28,400 bases of DNA from Lachnospiraceae bacterium UBA7205 (GTDB lineage Bacteria; Bacillota; Clostridia; Lachnospirales; Lachnospiraceae): assembly GCA_002490665.1 (NCBI GenBank), contig DKUL01000045.1, forward strand, positions 1-28,400. The letters run 5' to 3'. Made by a program: the position numbers and the translations under genes. The stretch's first letter is position 1; each line of letters begins with the position of its first letter. This document shows, in pieces, positions 1 to 7,992 of the stretch. A model generated the notes under the pieces. That model saw nothing but the letters and a program-made list of their open reading frames with translations. It had not been told where the DNA came from and ran no database searches.

Positions 1-23
1 CAACGCGCAGACACAAATCTCGC

Positions 24-51
24 GATTGAAAATTTTAATTTTCAATCTTTT
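24..51 (+). terminator. AT-rich hairpin, possible terminator of a gene left of the window
   Basis: A perfect 11-bp inverted repeat (arms 24-34 and 37-47, arm GATTGAAAATT, 2-nt spacer) is followed on the plus strand by TTTT (48-51). This would fit a weak intrinsic terminator for a plus-strand gene ending left of the window, or a shared hairpin at the 3' end of the minus-strand permease gene, which stops at 51. On the minus strand no T-run follows the stem, so termination is better supported in the plus direction. The stem is almost entirely A/T, which lowers confidence. Confidence 0.35.
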
Positions 52-2552
52 CATTCTGTCATAAGTTCAGTCACGGATATTTTTCTGATACTGCCTGCGC
101 TGATGTAGGTGACGATCAGACAGTATAATACAAGCGCTGCCGTCGTGCCAATCATCAGCGGCAGGCTTTCGGGAATCTGTACGCCAAACGCTGCCATCCA
201 AAAAGCACGCTGTACCCATACCGACAACACCGCAGCGATGCAGGAGGAAACAATCGTTACTGGGAGAATACGCAGGGTAAGTTGTATCATAAGCTCTCTT
301 GATGTGTAACCCATACTTTTCATGATACCAAATTCCCTGCGTTGTCTTTTTACGGCGGATACGGCTATGATGCCCAAGATCACCGCCACCACAACGGCAA
401 TGAATATCACGGCGCAGAACGAGAATGTCTTTGTAACCGCGGCTATGGATGCCATCTGGGATTTCAAAAAATCCTTCATGGAGGATATCTCCTTTATTAC
501 GAAACGGCTGCTGTTTCCGCTGATGACGGTGTCGCCTATTCTGATCGCATAGTCAACGTCGGTAACGCCGTATTGAGAGATCAGCACCGCCATTTTCTCG
601 TCCGCTTTCGCCCTGATACGTTCCTCAAGGCTTCCCTGTACAGTCTGTGCATATGTTGTGTCCTTTGCGCTCGCACCGTATAGAGCGGTGAGCTTATCCG
701 TAAAGGCAGGGCGGTCCTCCTCGTTTTTGAGCGTGATCTCCACTGCGTTCGGGCGGTCGTTTGGGCGTATGCGCCGGTAACCGTCCTCGGTCATGTAGAC
801 GCTTATGCCGTTGTTGTTCATGGCGGTTACAATGCCTGTTATGATATAGCTTTTTTCACAGACATCGCCCTTGATGATGATACTGTCGCCTATGTGCCGG
901 TTTTCTGTATTCTCCCTCCTTGCGGAGATCATGATTTCGTTGTCGTACTCGGGGAAACGTCCCGCTTTCAGGCGGAGATTATCCGTGAGGGAAAAATCGG
1001 CGTAAGAAAAGACAGCCGCACTCTGATTACAGCCTTTTATTTCCACGTAATCCCCCATTGCGCGCGTCAGCAGAACCTTTTCCACTTCGGGGAACTTACG
1101 GATCTCATCACAAAATTTTTCCCCGTTCACTCCGTTCATCATAATGATGTTTATGTCGGGAGTTTCCATTCCCAAAACGCCTATTAGGCCGTTATAGCCG
1201 CTCTTGAAAAAGTCAAAGGTGTACACACTAAACATGATGGCAACGCCTGCGGCGATCATACAGATACCCATACCGATATTCGAGCGGAGATCGTTACCTA
1301 TGCCCTTGAAGGCAAGACGGATATTGATGCTGTGTCTCATTTTTTCGAGTGGAAGTATATTTTTCCCGAAATGGTGGGTCTTTATGCCCTTGCGAAATGC
1401 CACGACGGGAGGGAGCTTTTTTACTCTTGCCGCCCTTGACAGCGCAAAGAGCGTGACGAGCGCTATGGTCGCTATTACCACGATAAGAATGCGAAGAATA
1501 TTCACATCCGTATGCACGTCACGGTTCATCATCCCCCTTGTGAGTGTATCCATGACCGGGGAAAAGGCTGCCGCCGTTATGCCGCCGATGACCGCGCCAA
1601 CGCCCCCTGTAAGGATATATTCGCAGATGTAAGAAAGAGAAAGCGCACGGCTTGTATAGCCCAATGCTTCCAGCACGCCGATCTGCACCATCTGTTCCTC
1701 AATATCCTTTGAGATCTTGTGAAGGATAAGGAAGAGTGCGGATATCATGGTGACAATGGAAAAAAATACGCTCATATACAGAAAAACAGCAAGATAAGCG
1801 GTTTCTACCAGTTTCTCCGCATCTTTATCTAATGGTATTACTGCGCTTAAAACATTCTCATTTGACTTTGCGAAGCATTTTTCATAGTATTCCTCATAGG
1901 AGAATTTCTTTTCCGTGTCAAATGCGATCAAGCGGTATTCCTCATAGACAGCGGACAACAGCACCATATCATCATCCGAAACGATACATTTTAACATACT
2001 GCTGGAATTATATAAACCCGTGTTGTAGAAACCGGCTATGGTAAAAGGGTAATCCCTGCCGCCTGAAACAAAAGTAAAGGTTTCCCCCGGTGTATAGCCG
2101 GCTGTGATCTCAAAATACTGGGGCAGCCATATTGGATGAGACAGCTTTTCAATCTCATCATCGGGGAAGGCATTCAGTTTTTGGAAATTTTCCATCTTCC
2201 GCTCTGTGTTTTCGTCCACAAAGATCATATTATAGGCGATACTTTCACCATGCTTTGATAGTGCCGATGCACCCGCACCGTAAAGTACACTGCTTTCCCG
2301 GACGTCGGTCACATGGTATTCCTCTTCCAGAATATCTCGATAGATATCACGGTATTTATCAGCCTGAAATAACAATATAAAATCAGCACAGCCTGTCTCC
2401 TCAAAGGCGCGGTCAAATGCGCTGCCAATCTGTGTAATGCTGACCGCAAAGGTTGCCATGAGAAATGTCGTAACAAGGGTGAGAAAGACAATGGCTGCCG
2501 CCTCACGCTTGTTTCGCTTTAGATTAAATAAGGATAATCGGAATATCTTCAT
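51..2552 (-). CDS. ABC exporter permease, duplicated FtsX/MacB-type, 8 TM
   Basis: An 833-residue integral membrane protein with two FtsX-like halves. I see TM1 at about 18-40, an extracytoplasmic domain of about 210 residues, TM2-4 near 252-278, 306-330 and 352-374, then TM5 near 426-448, a second large extracytoplasmic domain, and TM6-8 near 710-733, 762-786 and 799-819. After TM2 and TM6 there are matching cytoplasmic motifs (G-x-L/M-x-x-L/M-GYTSR), typical of the FtsX coupling helix that contacts the ATPase. FtsX-type exporters such as MacB and LolCE use mechanotransmission to move lipids, peptides or drugs out of the membrane. It lies 3 nt after the ATPase gene, with GGTGG upstream of the ATG, so the two form one transporter. 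The substrate is not evident. The topology differs from the 10-TM BceB antimicrobial-peptide permeases. Confidence 0.9.
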   Translation of the reverse strand: MKIFRLSLFNLKRNKREAAAIVFLTLVTTFLMATFAVSITQIGSAFDRAFEETGCADFILLFQADKYRDIYRDILEEEYHVTDVRESSVLYGAGASALSKHGESIAYNMIFVDENTERKMENFQKLNAFPDDEIEKLSHPIWLPQYFEITAGYTPGETFTFVSGGRDYPFTIAGFYNTGLYNSSSMLKCIVSDDDMVLLSAVYEEYRLIAFDTEKKFSYEEYYEKCFAKSNENVLSAVIPLDKDAEKLVETAYLAVFLYMSVFFSIVTMISALFLILHKISKDIEEQMVQIGVLEALGYTSRALSLSYICEYILTGGVGAVIGGITAAAFSPVMDTLTRGMMNRDVHTDVNILRILIVVIATIALVTLFALSRAARVKKLPPVVAFRKGIKTHHFGKNILPLEKMRHSINIRLAFKGIGNDLRSNIGMGICMIAAGVAIMFSVYTFDFFKSGYNGLIGVLGMETPDINIIMMNGVNGEKFCDEIRKFPEVEKVLLTRAMGDYVEIKGCNQSAAVFSYADFSLTDNLRLKAGRFPEYDNEIMISARRENTENRHIGDSIIIKGDVCEKSYIITGIVTAMNNNGISVYMTEDGYRRIRPNDRPNAVEITLKNEEDRPAFTDKLTALYGASAKDTTYAQTVQGSLEERIRAKADEKMAVLISQYGVTDVDYAIRIGDTVISGNSSRFVIKEISSMKDFLKSQMASIAAVTKTFSFCAVIFIAVVVAVILGIIAVSAVKRQRREFGIMKSMGYTSRELMIQLTLRILPVTIVSSCIAAVLSVWVQRAFWMAAFGVQIPESLPLMIGTTAALVLYCLIVTYISAGSIRKISVTELMTE

Positions 2553-2555
2553 AAG

Positions 2556-3314
2556 TCACCACCCCATCTCATCAAGGAATCCTGTCAGCTTTTCACGGCG
2601 CTCTTTTAAATCGTCCTCGCCGTATTTTGCCATTCTGTGTTCGCCGACAACTTTGCCGTCACGCAGATAGATGACTCGTGTCCCGCGCAGTGCGGTTTTG
2701 ATATCGTGCGTTACCATCACGATGCTCTGGCCGTTCTCGTGTACTCCGGTGAAGATGTCGAGAACGTCTTTGCCTGATGCAGAGTTGAGTGAACCGGTAG
2801 GCTCGTCCGCAAAAAGAATTTTCGGCTCGTTTATCACAGCGCGCACGATTCCGACACGCTGTGTCTCACCGCCGGAAAGCTGGTTTGGATATTTCTTCTG
2901 CATTGCCTCATCAAGCCCGACTTTTGCGAGCAGTTCCTTTACCTTTTTGATCAGCGCGGGGGAGTTTTTCTGTACGGCAAATGCGCCCGTTAACACATTG
3001 TCAAGGACGTTCTGATTTTCAAGCAGATAGATGCTCTGAAAAACGAATCCGCAGTTTTTTCTCCGAAACACCGCAAGCTGATCATTCGTATAGTCCTGAA
3101 TCTCGGTGTCACCGAAAAATACCTTTCCCAAAGTGGGCTTATCCATTCCCGAAAGCGCATAGAGCAGGGTGGACTTGCCCGAACCCGAAGCGCCCATGAT
3201 GACGGTAAAATCGCCCTCCATAATCTCCAAATCGAGATTCTTGATAACATGCTGCTGTACAGCGCCGTTCGAAAAAGACTTGCACAGCTTTTCTGTATGC
3301 AAAATAGGAATCAT
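2556..3314 (-). CDS. ABC exporter ATP-binding protein, MacB/LolD type
   Basis: ATPase partner of the downstream FtsX-type permease. From the ATG at 3314 (252 aa), the Walker A GASGSGKST lies at about 41-49, the Q-loop glutamine at 93, signature LSGGE at 146-150, Walker B ILFADE at 166-171 and the switch histidine (THD) at 203. This is a complete nucleotide-binding domain of the short MacB/LolD/BceA kind. An in-frame ATG at 3338 adds eight residues. I prefer 3314 because the family usually begins just before the first beta strand (IPILHTEKLCKSF) and AAAGG lies upstream, at a slightly long spacing. The gene is preceded by a candidate promoter with three 11-bp direct repeats, so it is probably transcribed separately from the kinase gene and under its control. 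The short charged C-terminal tail is ordinary. Confidence 0.93.
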   Translation of the reverse strand: MIPILHTEKLCKSFSNGAVQQHVIKNLDLEIMEGDFTVIMGASGSGKSTLLYALSGMDKPTLGKVFFGDTEIQDYTNDQLAVFRRKNCGFVFQSIYLLENQNVLDNVLTGAFAVQKNSPALIKKVKELLAKVGLDEAMQKKYPNQLSGGETQRVGIVRAVINEPKILFADEPTGSLNSASGKDVLDIFTGVHENGQSIVMVTHDIKTALRGTRVIYLRDGKVVGEHRMAKYGEDDLKERREKLTGFLDEMGW

Positions 3315-3361
3315 ATATAACACTACCTTTCTCATCATAATTGTTGTATCCTATGATAGTT

Positions 3362-3367
3362 ATTATA
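3362..3367 (-). promoter_or_regulatory. Candidate -10 of the ABC exporter operon
   Basis: On the minus strand TATAAT (3367-3362) lies 48 nt before the 3338 ATG. No good -35 sits at 16-18 bp: the nearest TTGACA (3396-3391) is 23 bp away. This is the pattern of an activator-dependent promoter in which the regulator bound to the adjacent direct repeats replaces -35 contacts. The motif is seen directly; the activation model is inferred. Confidence 0.5.
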
Positions 3368-3388
3368 TATGATTCCGTTTATGATTTC

Positions 3389-3421
3389 CTTGTCAAATTC
3401 TTGTTAAATTCTTGTCTTTTT
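3389..3421 (-). promoter_or_regulatory. Three 11-bp direct repeats, likely OmpR/PhoB-type regulator site
   Basis: On the plus strand the repeats read CTTGTCAAATT (3389-3399), CTTGTTAAATT (3400-3410) and CTTGTCTTTTT (3411-3421), head to tail with an exact 11-bp period. On the minus strand the unit is AATTTGACAAG. OmpR/PhoB-family regulators bind direct repeats at 10-11 bp spacing, one helical turn apart. The site is in the gap between the kinase gene and the exporter ATPase gene, just upstream of a TATAAT. The obvious candidate ligand is the response regulator encoded at 4698-5435. Confidence 0.65.
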
Positions 3422-3435
3422 CTTAACTGAGTGAC

Positions 3436-4701
3436 TTAACTAAGCGGAATAAGCAGCGTTACACACAGTCCGTTTTCACTCCTGACAGACAGCTCCCCGC
3501 CCATTTTATCCATGAGTATCCTTGCGATATACAGGCCTAAACCGCTGCCTTCCTTGTCGCCATGTTCCTTTCCACGGTAAAATTTGTGGGTGATAAGCGC
3601 GATTTCGTCTTCGGGAACGCCCGGGCCGCTGTCACGGATTAACACCTCAAGAAAGGGTTCATCAAGACGGAAAGAAATGTCAATGGGCGTATCTGCGTAT
3701 TTGTAAGAATTAAATAGGATATTCCCAATAACCTGCGACAAACGCAGCTTGTCTATATGCACAATGACCTGCGGTATTTCGGAGATACGCACAAGCCCTC
3801 TGTCATCGTACTCGGATACGAGCGCTGCGATAACAGTGGAATTTTCATCCGCGCAGTTTACCTTGAACGCGCCTAAGTCCTCCAAAGCGGAAGAAAACAG
3901 GTCGCCTACAAGCAGCGCGATCTCATCCGCTCTTTTATAGATGTTATTCATCTTCACGATCATATCTTCCGTGACGGTGATTTCCTGCCCCTCATTTTGG
4001 GAGAATACCGCCGCCATCAGCTCAGATGTGAGTTTAATCCCTGTCACAGGCGTTTTCAGGTCGTGGGAAAGCGACGCGATAAGCTCATGCTCTCTTGCTC
4101 TGGACGCTTTCAGCTCCTCCCGCATAATATCAAAGCTCTCCGAAAAAGCGCCGAACAGATTGCCCTTATCCATCTCAAGAGGCCGGTCAAGGTCGCCTGC
4201 CGCCACATAAGATGCAAACTCTTTCATCTTGGCAAATGGGCGCAGGATCGCTTTGCGGATATACGCCCCAAAAGCCGCCGCCGCACCAATCAGGAGAAAA
4301 CCGCATACACAGTAAACGGCGATGATATCTGTACGCAGACGGTCAAAATGCTTCCTGCTGTCTGTGAGTACGACACTGCCTGTTATCTGATTATTTTCTA
4401 TGATGTAGGTGTAGGGATAGCGCTTTTGCATTGCCGTTTCAACGGTTATCACTTCCAAACAGTTGGAACGGTTATCATAAAGAACATTTCCGTTGATGTC
4501 AAGTATGACATATTCCCGTTCCGAAGCGGTGTTTTCAGGCGGCATATCGTCCAGAACCATCTTATGTGAAATTTCATTGAGCAGAAGCACGTCCTTATTA
4601 TTTTGTGAAAAATCATCAGTGTCGGTGATTTTCACAACAGCAGACAGCCCGACAGCGAGCAGCAGGACAAGAAGCACTACGAATCTGTAATATCTTTTCA
4701 T
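3436..4701 (-). CDS. Sensor histidine kinase, HAMP-HisKA-HATPase
   Basis: A membrane sensor kinase of 421 aa from the ATG at 4701. TM1 lies at about 6-24, a sensor domain of about 100 residues follows, TM2 is at 125-147, a HAMP linker at about 148-200, and the HisKA H-box SHDLKTP has the phospho-acceptor His213. The HATPase domain has its N-box near 326-331 (GNILFN), G1 DSGPG at 357-361 and G2 GSGLGLY at 385-391. The start at 4701 overlaps the regulator's stop codon (ATGA), indicating translational coupling. A more upstream in-frame ATG at 4737 would add 12 polar residues inside the regulator gene and is less likely. Next to an FtsX-type exporter, it probably senses an envelope stress or an exported compound; the signal is unknown. 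Confidence 0.93.
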   Translation of the reverse strand: MKRYYRFVVLLVLLLAVGLSAVVKITDTDDFSQNNKDVLLLNEISHKMVLDDMPPENTASEREYVILDINGNVLYDNRSNCLEVITVETAMQKRYPYTYIIENNQITGSVVLTDSRKHFDRLRTDIIAVYCVCGFLLIGAAAAFGAYIRKAILRPFAKMKEFASYVAAGDLDRPLEMDKGNLFGAFSESFDIMREELKASRAREHELIASLSHDLKTPVTGIKLTSELMAAVFSQNEGQEITVTEDMIVKMNNIYKRADEIALLVGDLFSSALEDLGAFKVNCADENSTVIAALVSEYDDRGLVRISEIPQVIVHIDKLRLSQVIGNILFNSYKYADTPIDISFRLDEPFLEVLIRDSGPGVPEDEIALITHKFYRGKEHGDKEGSGLGLYIARILMDKMGGELSVRSENGLCVTLLIPLS

Positions 4702-5435
4702 AGTGCTGTCACTTCCATCATGTAGCCCACACCCCATACGGTTTTTATGAGCTGTGGTTCTTTGGGGTCGTCCTCGGTCTTTTCACGCAGATGCCGGATA
4801 TGTACGGCGATTGTACCCTCGTTGATATACGCATTCTCCCACACATCTCTGAGCAGATCATCCTTTGAAACGACCTTTCCCCTGTTTGTGTAAAGGTAAT
4901 ACAGCAGCTTGTATTCCAGTGCTTTGAGGGGAATCTCCCTGCCGTCTGCAATAATTTTGTGCATATTTGTGTTAAGGTACACTTCACCTGTCAGTTTCAC
5001 AAGGCCGTCCTCATTCTGCTGAAAATTTTGGACAGCATGCGCAGTATCCCGCGTCCTATCGTACCTGAAAACGGCAGCTTTCACCTTGGCAAGCAAGACG
5101 TTTAGCGTATAGGGCTTTTTGATATAATCATCGCCGCCGATGTTGAGGGCGATGAGCACGTCATCGTCGCTTGTCCGGGCACTGATGAAAAATATCGGTA
5201 GGTCATAGTTTTCACGTATCTTCCTGCAAAGGTCGAAGCCTGATTTTTCGCCAAGATTGATGTCAAGCAAAAGCAGTGAAACATCATGTTTTTCAAGAAA
5301 AGCGACCGCGTCGGCATAGCTTGTCACATAGGAAGTCTTTACGCCGAACATATTGAAATATTCGGAAGTAGCCGTGGCTATCATTTCATCATCATCTATC
5401 ATCAGGACTTTATAGCTTTCCAAATTCATACTCAT
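4698..5435 (-). CDS. OmpR/PhoB-family response regulator
   Basis: A 245-aa transcriptional regulator. The receiver domain (about 8-125) has the acidic pocket DDD at 14-16, the phospho-acceptor Asp58 (LLLLDIN), a conserved switch serine at 85 (FISAR) and the conserved lysine at 107 (IKKPY). The C-terminal winged helix (about 145-240) ends in the family-typical TVWGVGYMME stretch. It is first in a two-gene operon with the histidine kinase and overlaps it by 4 nt. A second in-frame ATG at 5429 sits about 6 nt after GAAGTGAG and could be the true start. A promoter is visible at 5477-5505. The likely target is the 11-bp repeat array at 3389-3421. Confidence 0.94.
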   Translation of the reverse strand: MSMNLESYKVLMIDDDEMIATATSEYFNMFGVKTSYVTSYADAVAFLEKHDVSLLLLDINLGEKSGFDLCRKIRENYDLPIFFISARTSDDDVLIALNIGGDDYIKKPYTLNVLLAKVKAAVFRYDRTRDTAHAVQNFQQNEDGLVKLTGEVYLNTNMHKIIADGREIPLKALEYKLLYYLYTNRGKVVSKDDLLRDVWENAYINEGTIAVHIRHLREKTEDDPKEPQLIKTVWGVGYMMEVTAL

Positions 5436-5476
5436 CTCACTTCTATATCATATTTGTTGTTGCAATATCATTCTTT

Positions 5477-5505
5477 TATATACCAAACCTTGCTTCAAAA
5501 GTCAA
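5477..5505 (-). promoter_or_regulatory. Sigma-A promoter of the two-component operon
   Basis: On the minus strand TTGACT (5505-5500) and TATATA (5482-5477) are separated by exactly 17 bp. This places a transcription start near 5470, about 35 nt before the regulator's ATG. Confidence 0.7.
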
Positions 5506-5524
5506 TTATAAATGTGTTTCCATG

Positions 5525-5637
5525 TTAAGGAACTGTCCAAAAATAACTTTTAATATTGCTTGTCTTTTTCTCCGATGGCACCGCTCAAAGAAAAATCCTA
5601 CGCGCTATTTAAAAGTTATTTTTTTACACTTCCTAAA
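5525..5637. mobile_element. MITE-like element with imperfect terminal inverted repeats
   Basis: The left end (5525-5553) and the reverse complement of the right end (5609-5637) align without gaps over 29 nt with about four mismatches. They include a perfect 14-bp core AAAAATAACTTTTA (5539-5552 and 5610-5623). A second internal inverted repeat (TTTTTCT 5565-5571, AGAAAAA 5589-5595) lets the whole element fold into one long hairpin. There is no transposase gene and the interior is only about 55 nt. No clean target-site duplication is visible (TTA/AAA at the edges). An alternative reading is a large bidirectional terminator-like hairpin, but no gene reads into it. Confidence 0.6.
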
Positions 5638-5844
5638 GGCGGAAAGGCAATCGGCGCAATAAATGGCAGGGAATATTTCAAAATAAATATAAAAATTCTG
5701 ATGAAGTCTACTAATCAGGCTGTCTTTGTTGTATAATAAGTTTATCGTATAGGATTGCTACAACAGAAATTCCCATACGACATTTTTTTACTAAAAAACT
5801 TGTAAACTGGTGGCGTAATCTACAAAGGGCGTGCGGGGTAGCAG
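5638..5844. other. Intergenic stretch with no supported gene
   Basis: AT-rich spacer between the MITE-like element and the small ORF. TATAAT occurs at 5732-5737 on the plus strand without a convincing -35. No RNA gene, hairpin terminator or riboswitch was recognised. Confidence 0.5.
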
Positions 5845-5991
5845 GTGGAACCCCTGCATTTCCTTGAAAGAGGTAGGGCGTACGTGCGAAAGGAAGCCGA
5901 AATATCTGCCTTTGCGCAGGAAAAGGAGGAACAGATGCTGCTGGAATGTTGCTGGGAGCTTGACCCGAACATGGCGGCAGACAGGTACTGA
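5845..5991 (+). pseudogene. 48-codon ORF, possible remnant or small gene ahead of GH20
   Basis: Starting at GTG 5845, just after an in-frame TAG (5839-5841), this frame runs for 48 codons and stops at TGA 5989-5991. The product is protein-like, rich in Glu/Ala/Leu, and ends near CCWELDPNMAADRY. There is no good Shine-Dalgarno before the GTG. An internal ATG at 5935 does have GGAGG upstream but would encode only 18 residues. The most economical reading is the 3' remnant of a longer gene cut on its 5' side, perhaps by the events that brought in the neighbouring element. A genuine short gene translated ahead of the GH20 gene is the alternative. I do not recognise its family. Confidence 0.3.
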
Positions 5992-6038
5992 TGGGGAAAG
6001 CATGGACGGACATCAAGAAAATGGGAGGGAGACTAAAA

Positions 6039-7862
6039 ATGTATTTATTGCCAAGACCGCAACAGGAAGAATGGTATGGGGAATGTTACACAATTCGGTA
6101 TAACGGATGCATCGTGACGGAAGAAACAGGCGGTGTGGACTGTTATCCCTATATGAAGATGCTGCAGGAGGAAGTGGAGGAGGATACAGGCATAAGGCTG
6201 AAGCTCCGGCAGGGAAGTTCGAAAAAAGCGGATATTACACTTCGGATAGATGCCTTGACGGAACCGGAGGGATATACCCTTACTGTCAGTCAGAAAGGCA
6301 TATGGATGAGTGCCGGGGGAATGGCAGGGATGATATACGGAATACAGACACTGCGCCAGATAATAAGGCAGGGCGGGGCATGTATCCCCTGCCTGAAGAT
6401 TTCCGATTATCCTTGCTTTCCGGTGAGGGGACTTTTCTATGATGTAACCAGGGGACGGATACCTACGCTGGATTATCTGAAAAAACTGGCAGACCATATG
6501 GTTTTTTATAAAATGAACCAGTTACAGCTTTATATCGAGCACAGCTTTCTGTTTGAAAACTTAAGCGAGGTCTGGCGCGACGATACACCCCTTACGGCGG
6601 AGGATATACTGGAACTTGACCGCTACTGCGGGGTAAGGGGGATAGAACTTGTGCCGGCAATCGCTTCTTTCGGGCATTTGTACAAGGTATTGCGCACGAA
6701 ATCCTTCCGCCATCTGTGTGAGATGCCGGAACTGGCAGAGAAGCCATTTGGCTTTGTGGACAGGATGAACCATCATACGCTGGATGTCTCCAACCCGGAC
6801 AGCTTATGCTTTGTGAAAGGGCTGATGGAAGAATATATGGCATTATTTTCTTCCCATAAATTCAATATCTGCGCGGACGAGACGTTTGACCTTGGAAAAG
6901 GGAGAAGCCGGAATCTGGCAAAAGAGAAGGGCGTACACCGACTTTATGTGGACTTTGTAAAGGAACTGTGCATATTTTTAAAGGAGCATAACAGACAGCC
7001 TATGTTCTGGGGGGATATCATCAGTGAATGTCCGGAGCTGCTGAAGGAACTGCCAGAAGGCACGATATGTTTAAGCTGGGGATATGGGGCGGACGAAAGC
7101 GGGGAATCCGTGCGCAGGATTGCCGCGGCAGGGGCGGTGCAGTACTGCTGTCCGGGCGTAAGCGGCTGGAACCAGCTGGTCAACCAGATAGACGTATCTT
7201 ATCAGAATATAAGACGGATGTGCCACTATGCAAGGGAGTGTGGGGCAGCAGGCATACTGAATACGGACTGGGGGGACTTCGGGCATGTCAATCATCCGGA
7301 TTTCGGTATTACCGGGATGATTTATGGCGCAGCTTTTTCCTGGGGAAGTGAAGTGCCGGAATATGAGGAACTGAACCGGCAGATTTCATTTTTGGAATTC
7401 CGCGACCGCAGTGAAAAGATTGTTTCCATTATAGAGAAGCTTTCCCGGACATGGATTTTTAAGTGGCATGACGCAGTGACTTTTATGGAGGGGCACGGTG
7501 GCGTCAAAGACAGCGCGGAGCTGTCCGGCCTGCCAGAGGCAGTCAGGGGACTGGAAGCATGCGCAAAGGAGCTGTACAGTATTCTCCCGGAACTGGACAG
7601 CGCCGGAAAGGCGTGTGTGCCGCCTTATCTGATGGCGATAGATGGTATGATATTGCTGCAGAAGCTGGGGGCGCTCGTCAGTGCAAGGGAACACTGCTAC
7701 GCTCCGCTGCTTCCTGTAAAGGCGGCAGATTTGGCCGTGGAACTGGAAGAATGGATTTATGAGTATAAGGAGGAATGGAGGCGTACCAGCAGGGAGTCGG
7801 AGCTTTTCCGGATTGGGAATGTGGTATGCTGGTATGCGGACTATCTGCGCCAGGAGGGCTAA
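6039..7862 (+). CDS. Family GH20 beta-N-acetylhexosaminidase, cytoplasmic
   Basis: Predicted exo-acting glycosidase that removes terminal N-acetylglucosamine or N-acetylgalactosamine by substrate-assisted catalysis, the established GH20 mechanism. It has 607 residues from the ATG at 6039, preceded by GGGAGGGAG at good spacing. An in-frame ATG at 5991 overlaps the upstream TGA but lacks that site. A GH20b-like N-terminal domain occupies about 15-120. The TIM barrel starts near FPVRGLFYDVTRGR (127-140, conserved Arg130), and the Asp280-Glu281 catalytic pair is in ICADETFDLG. Tryptophan-containing segments (FWGD, LSWGYG, NTDWGDFGH) line the later barrel strands. The C-terminal ~130 residues form a helical extension. 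There is no signal peptide or TM segment, so it should act on imported glycans or recycled cell-wall sugars. Confidence 0.85.
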   Translation: MYLLPRPQQEEWYGECYTIRYNGCIVTEETGGVDCYPYMKMLQEEVEEDTGIRLKLRQGSSKKADITLRIDALTEPEGYTLTVSQKGIWMSAGGMAGMIYGIQTLRQIIRQGGACIPCLKISDYPCFPVRGLFYDVTRGRIPTLDYLKKLADHMVFYKMNQLQLYIEHSFLFENLSEVWRDDTPLTAEDILELDRYCGVRGIELVPAIASFGHLYKVLRTKSFRHLCEMPELAEKPFGFVDRMNHHTLDVSNPDSLCFVKGLMEEYMALFSSHKFNICADETFDLGKGRSRNLAKEKGVHRLYVDFVKELCIFLKEHNRQPMFWGDIISECPELLKELPEGTICLSWGYGADESGESVRRIAAAGAVQYCCPGVSGWNQLVNQIDVSYQNIRRMCHYARECGAAGILNTDWGDFGHVNHPDFGITGMIYGAAFSWGSEVPEYEELNRQISFLEFRDRSEKIVSIIEKLSRTWIFKWHDAVTFMEGHGGVKDSAELSGLPEAVRGLEACAKELYSILPELDSAGKACVPPYLMAIDGMILLQKLGALVSAREHCYAPLLPVKAADLAVELEEWIYEYKEEWRRTSRESELFRIGNVVCWYADYLRQEG

Positions 7863-7885
7863 AAGGAGATAACAATATATATAGG

Positions 7886-7926
7886 AAGCTTTTTGCTAGA
7901 TGAGCGCGCCGGCGCTCATCTTTTTT
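7886..7926 (+). terminator. Intrinsic terminator after GH20 gene, copy 1 of repeated element
   Basis: A perfect 9-bp GC-rich stem (GATGAGCGC 7899-7907, GCGCTCATC 7912-7920, loop GCCG) is followed by six T's (7921-7926). The sequence from 7886 through the left arm is identical to the element after topA at 13808. Confidence 0.92.
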
Positions 7927-7938
7927 AGTTGGAAAGGC

Positions 7939-7966
7939 ACTTAAGGGGAATCTGTTTCATACAATA
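7939..7966 (+). promoter_or_regulatory. SigE/SigK-type mother-cell promoter of the sigma gene
   Basis: CATACAATA at 7958-7966 fits both the B. subtilis SigE -10 (CATACAMT) and the SigK -10 (CATA-N3-TA). AC at 7939-7940 lies 17 bp upstream, as for the SigK -35. The promoter follows directly after the terminator at 7899-7926 and precedes the sigK-like gene. In B. subtilis, sigK is transcribed by SigE and then SigK. The motif is seen; sigma assignment is inferred. Confidence 0.55.
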
Positions 7967-7992
7967 GAATAAATGAGTCCCGGGGGCATTTC

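Noticed and set aside
4702..4737. Upstream start for the histidine kinase
   Set aside because: The added residues lie wholly inside the regulator gene and precede the TM-leading MKRYYRF; the ATGA overlap at 4698-4701 is the standard coupling arrangement.
5575..5736. A 53-codon ATG-started ORF inside and beyond the MITE-like element
   Set aside because: No ribosome-binding site, start lies within the repeat element, composition unremarkable, and no family recognised.
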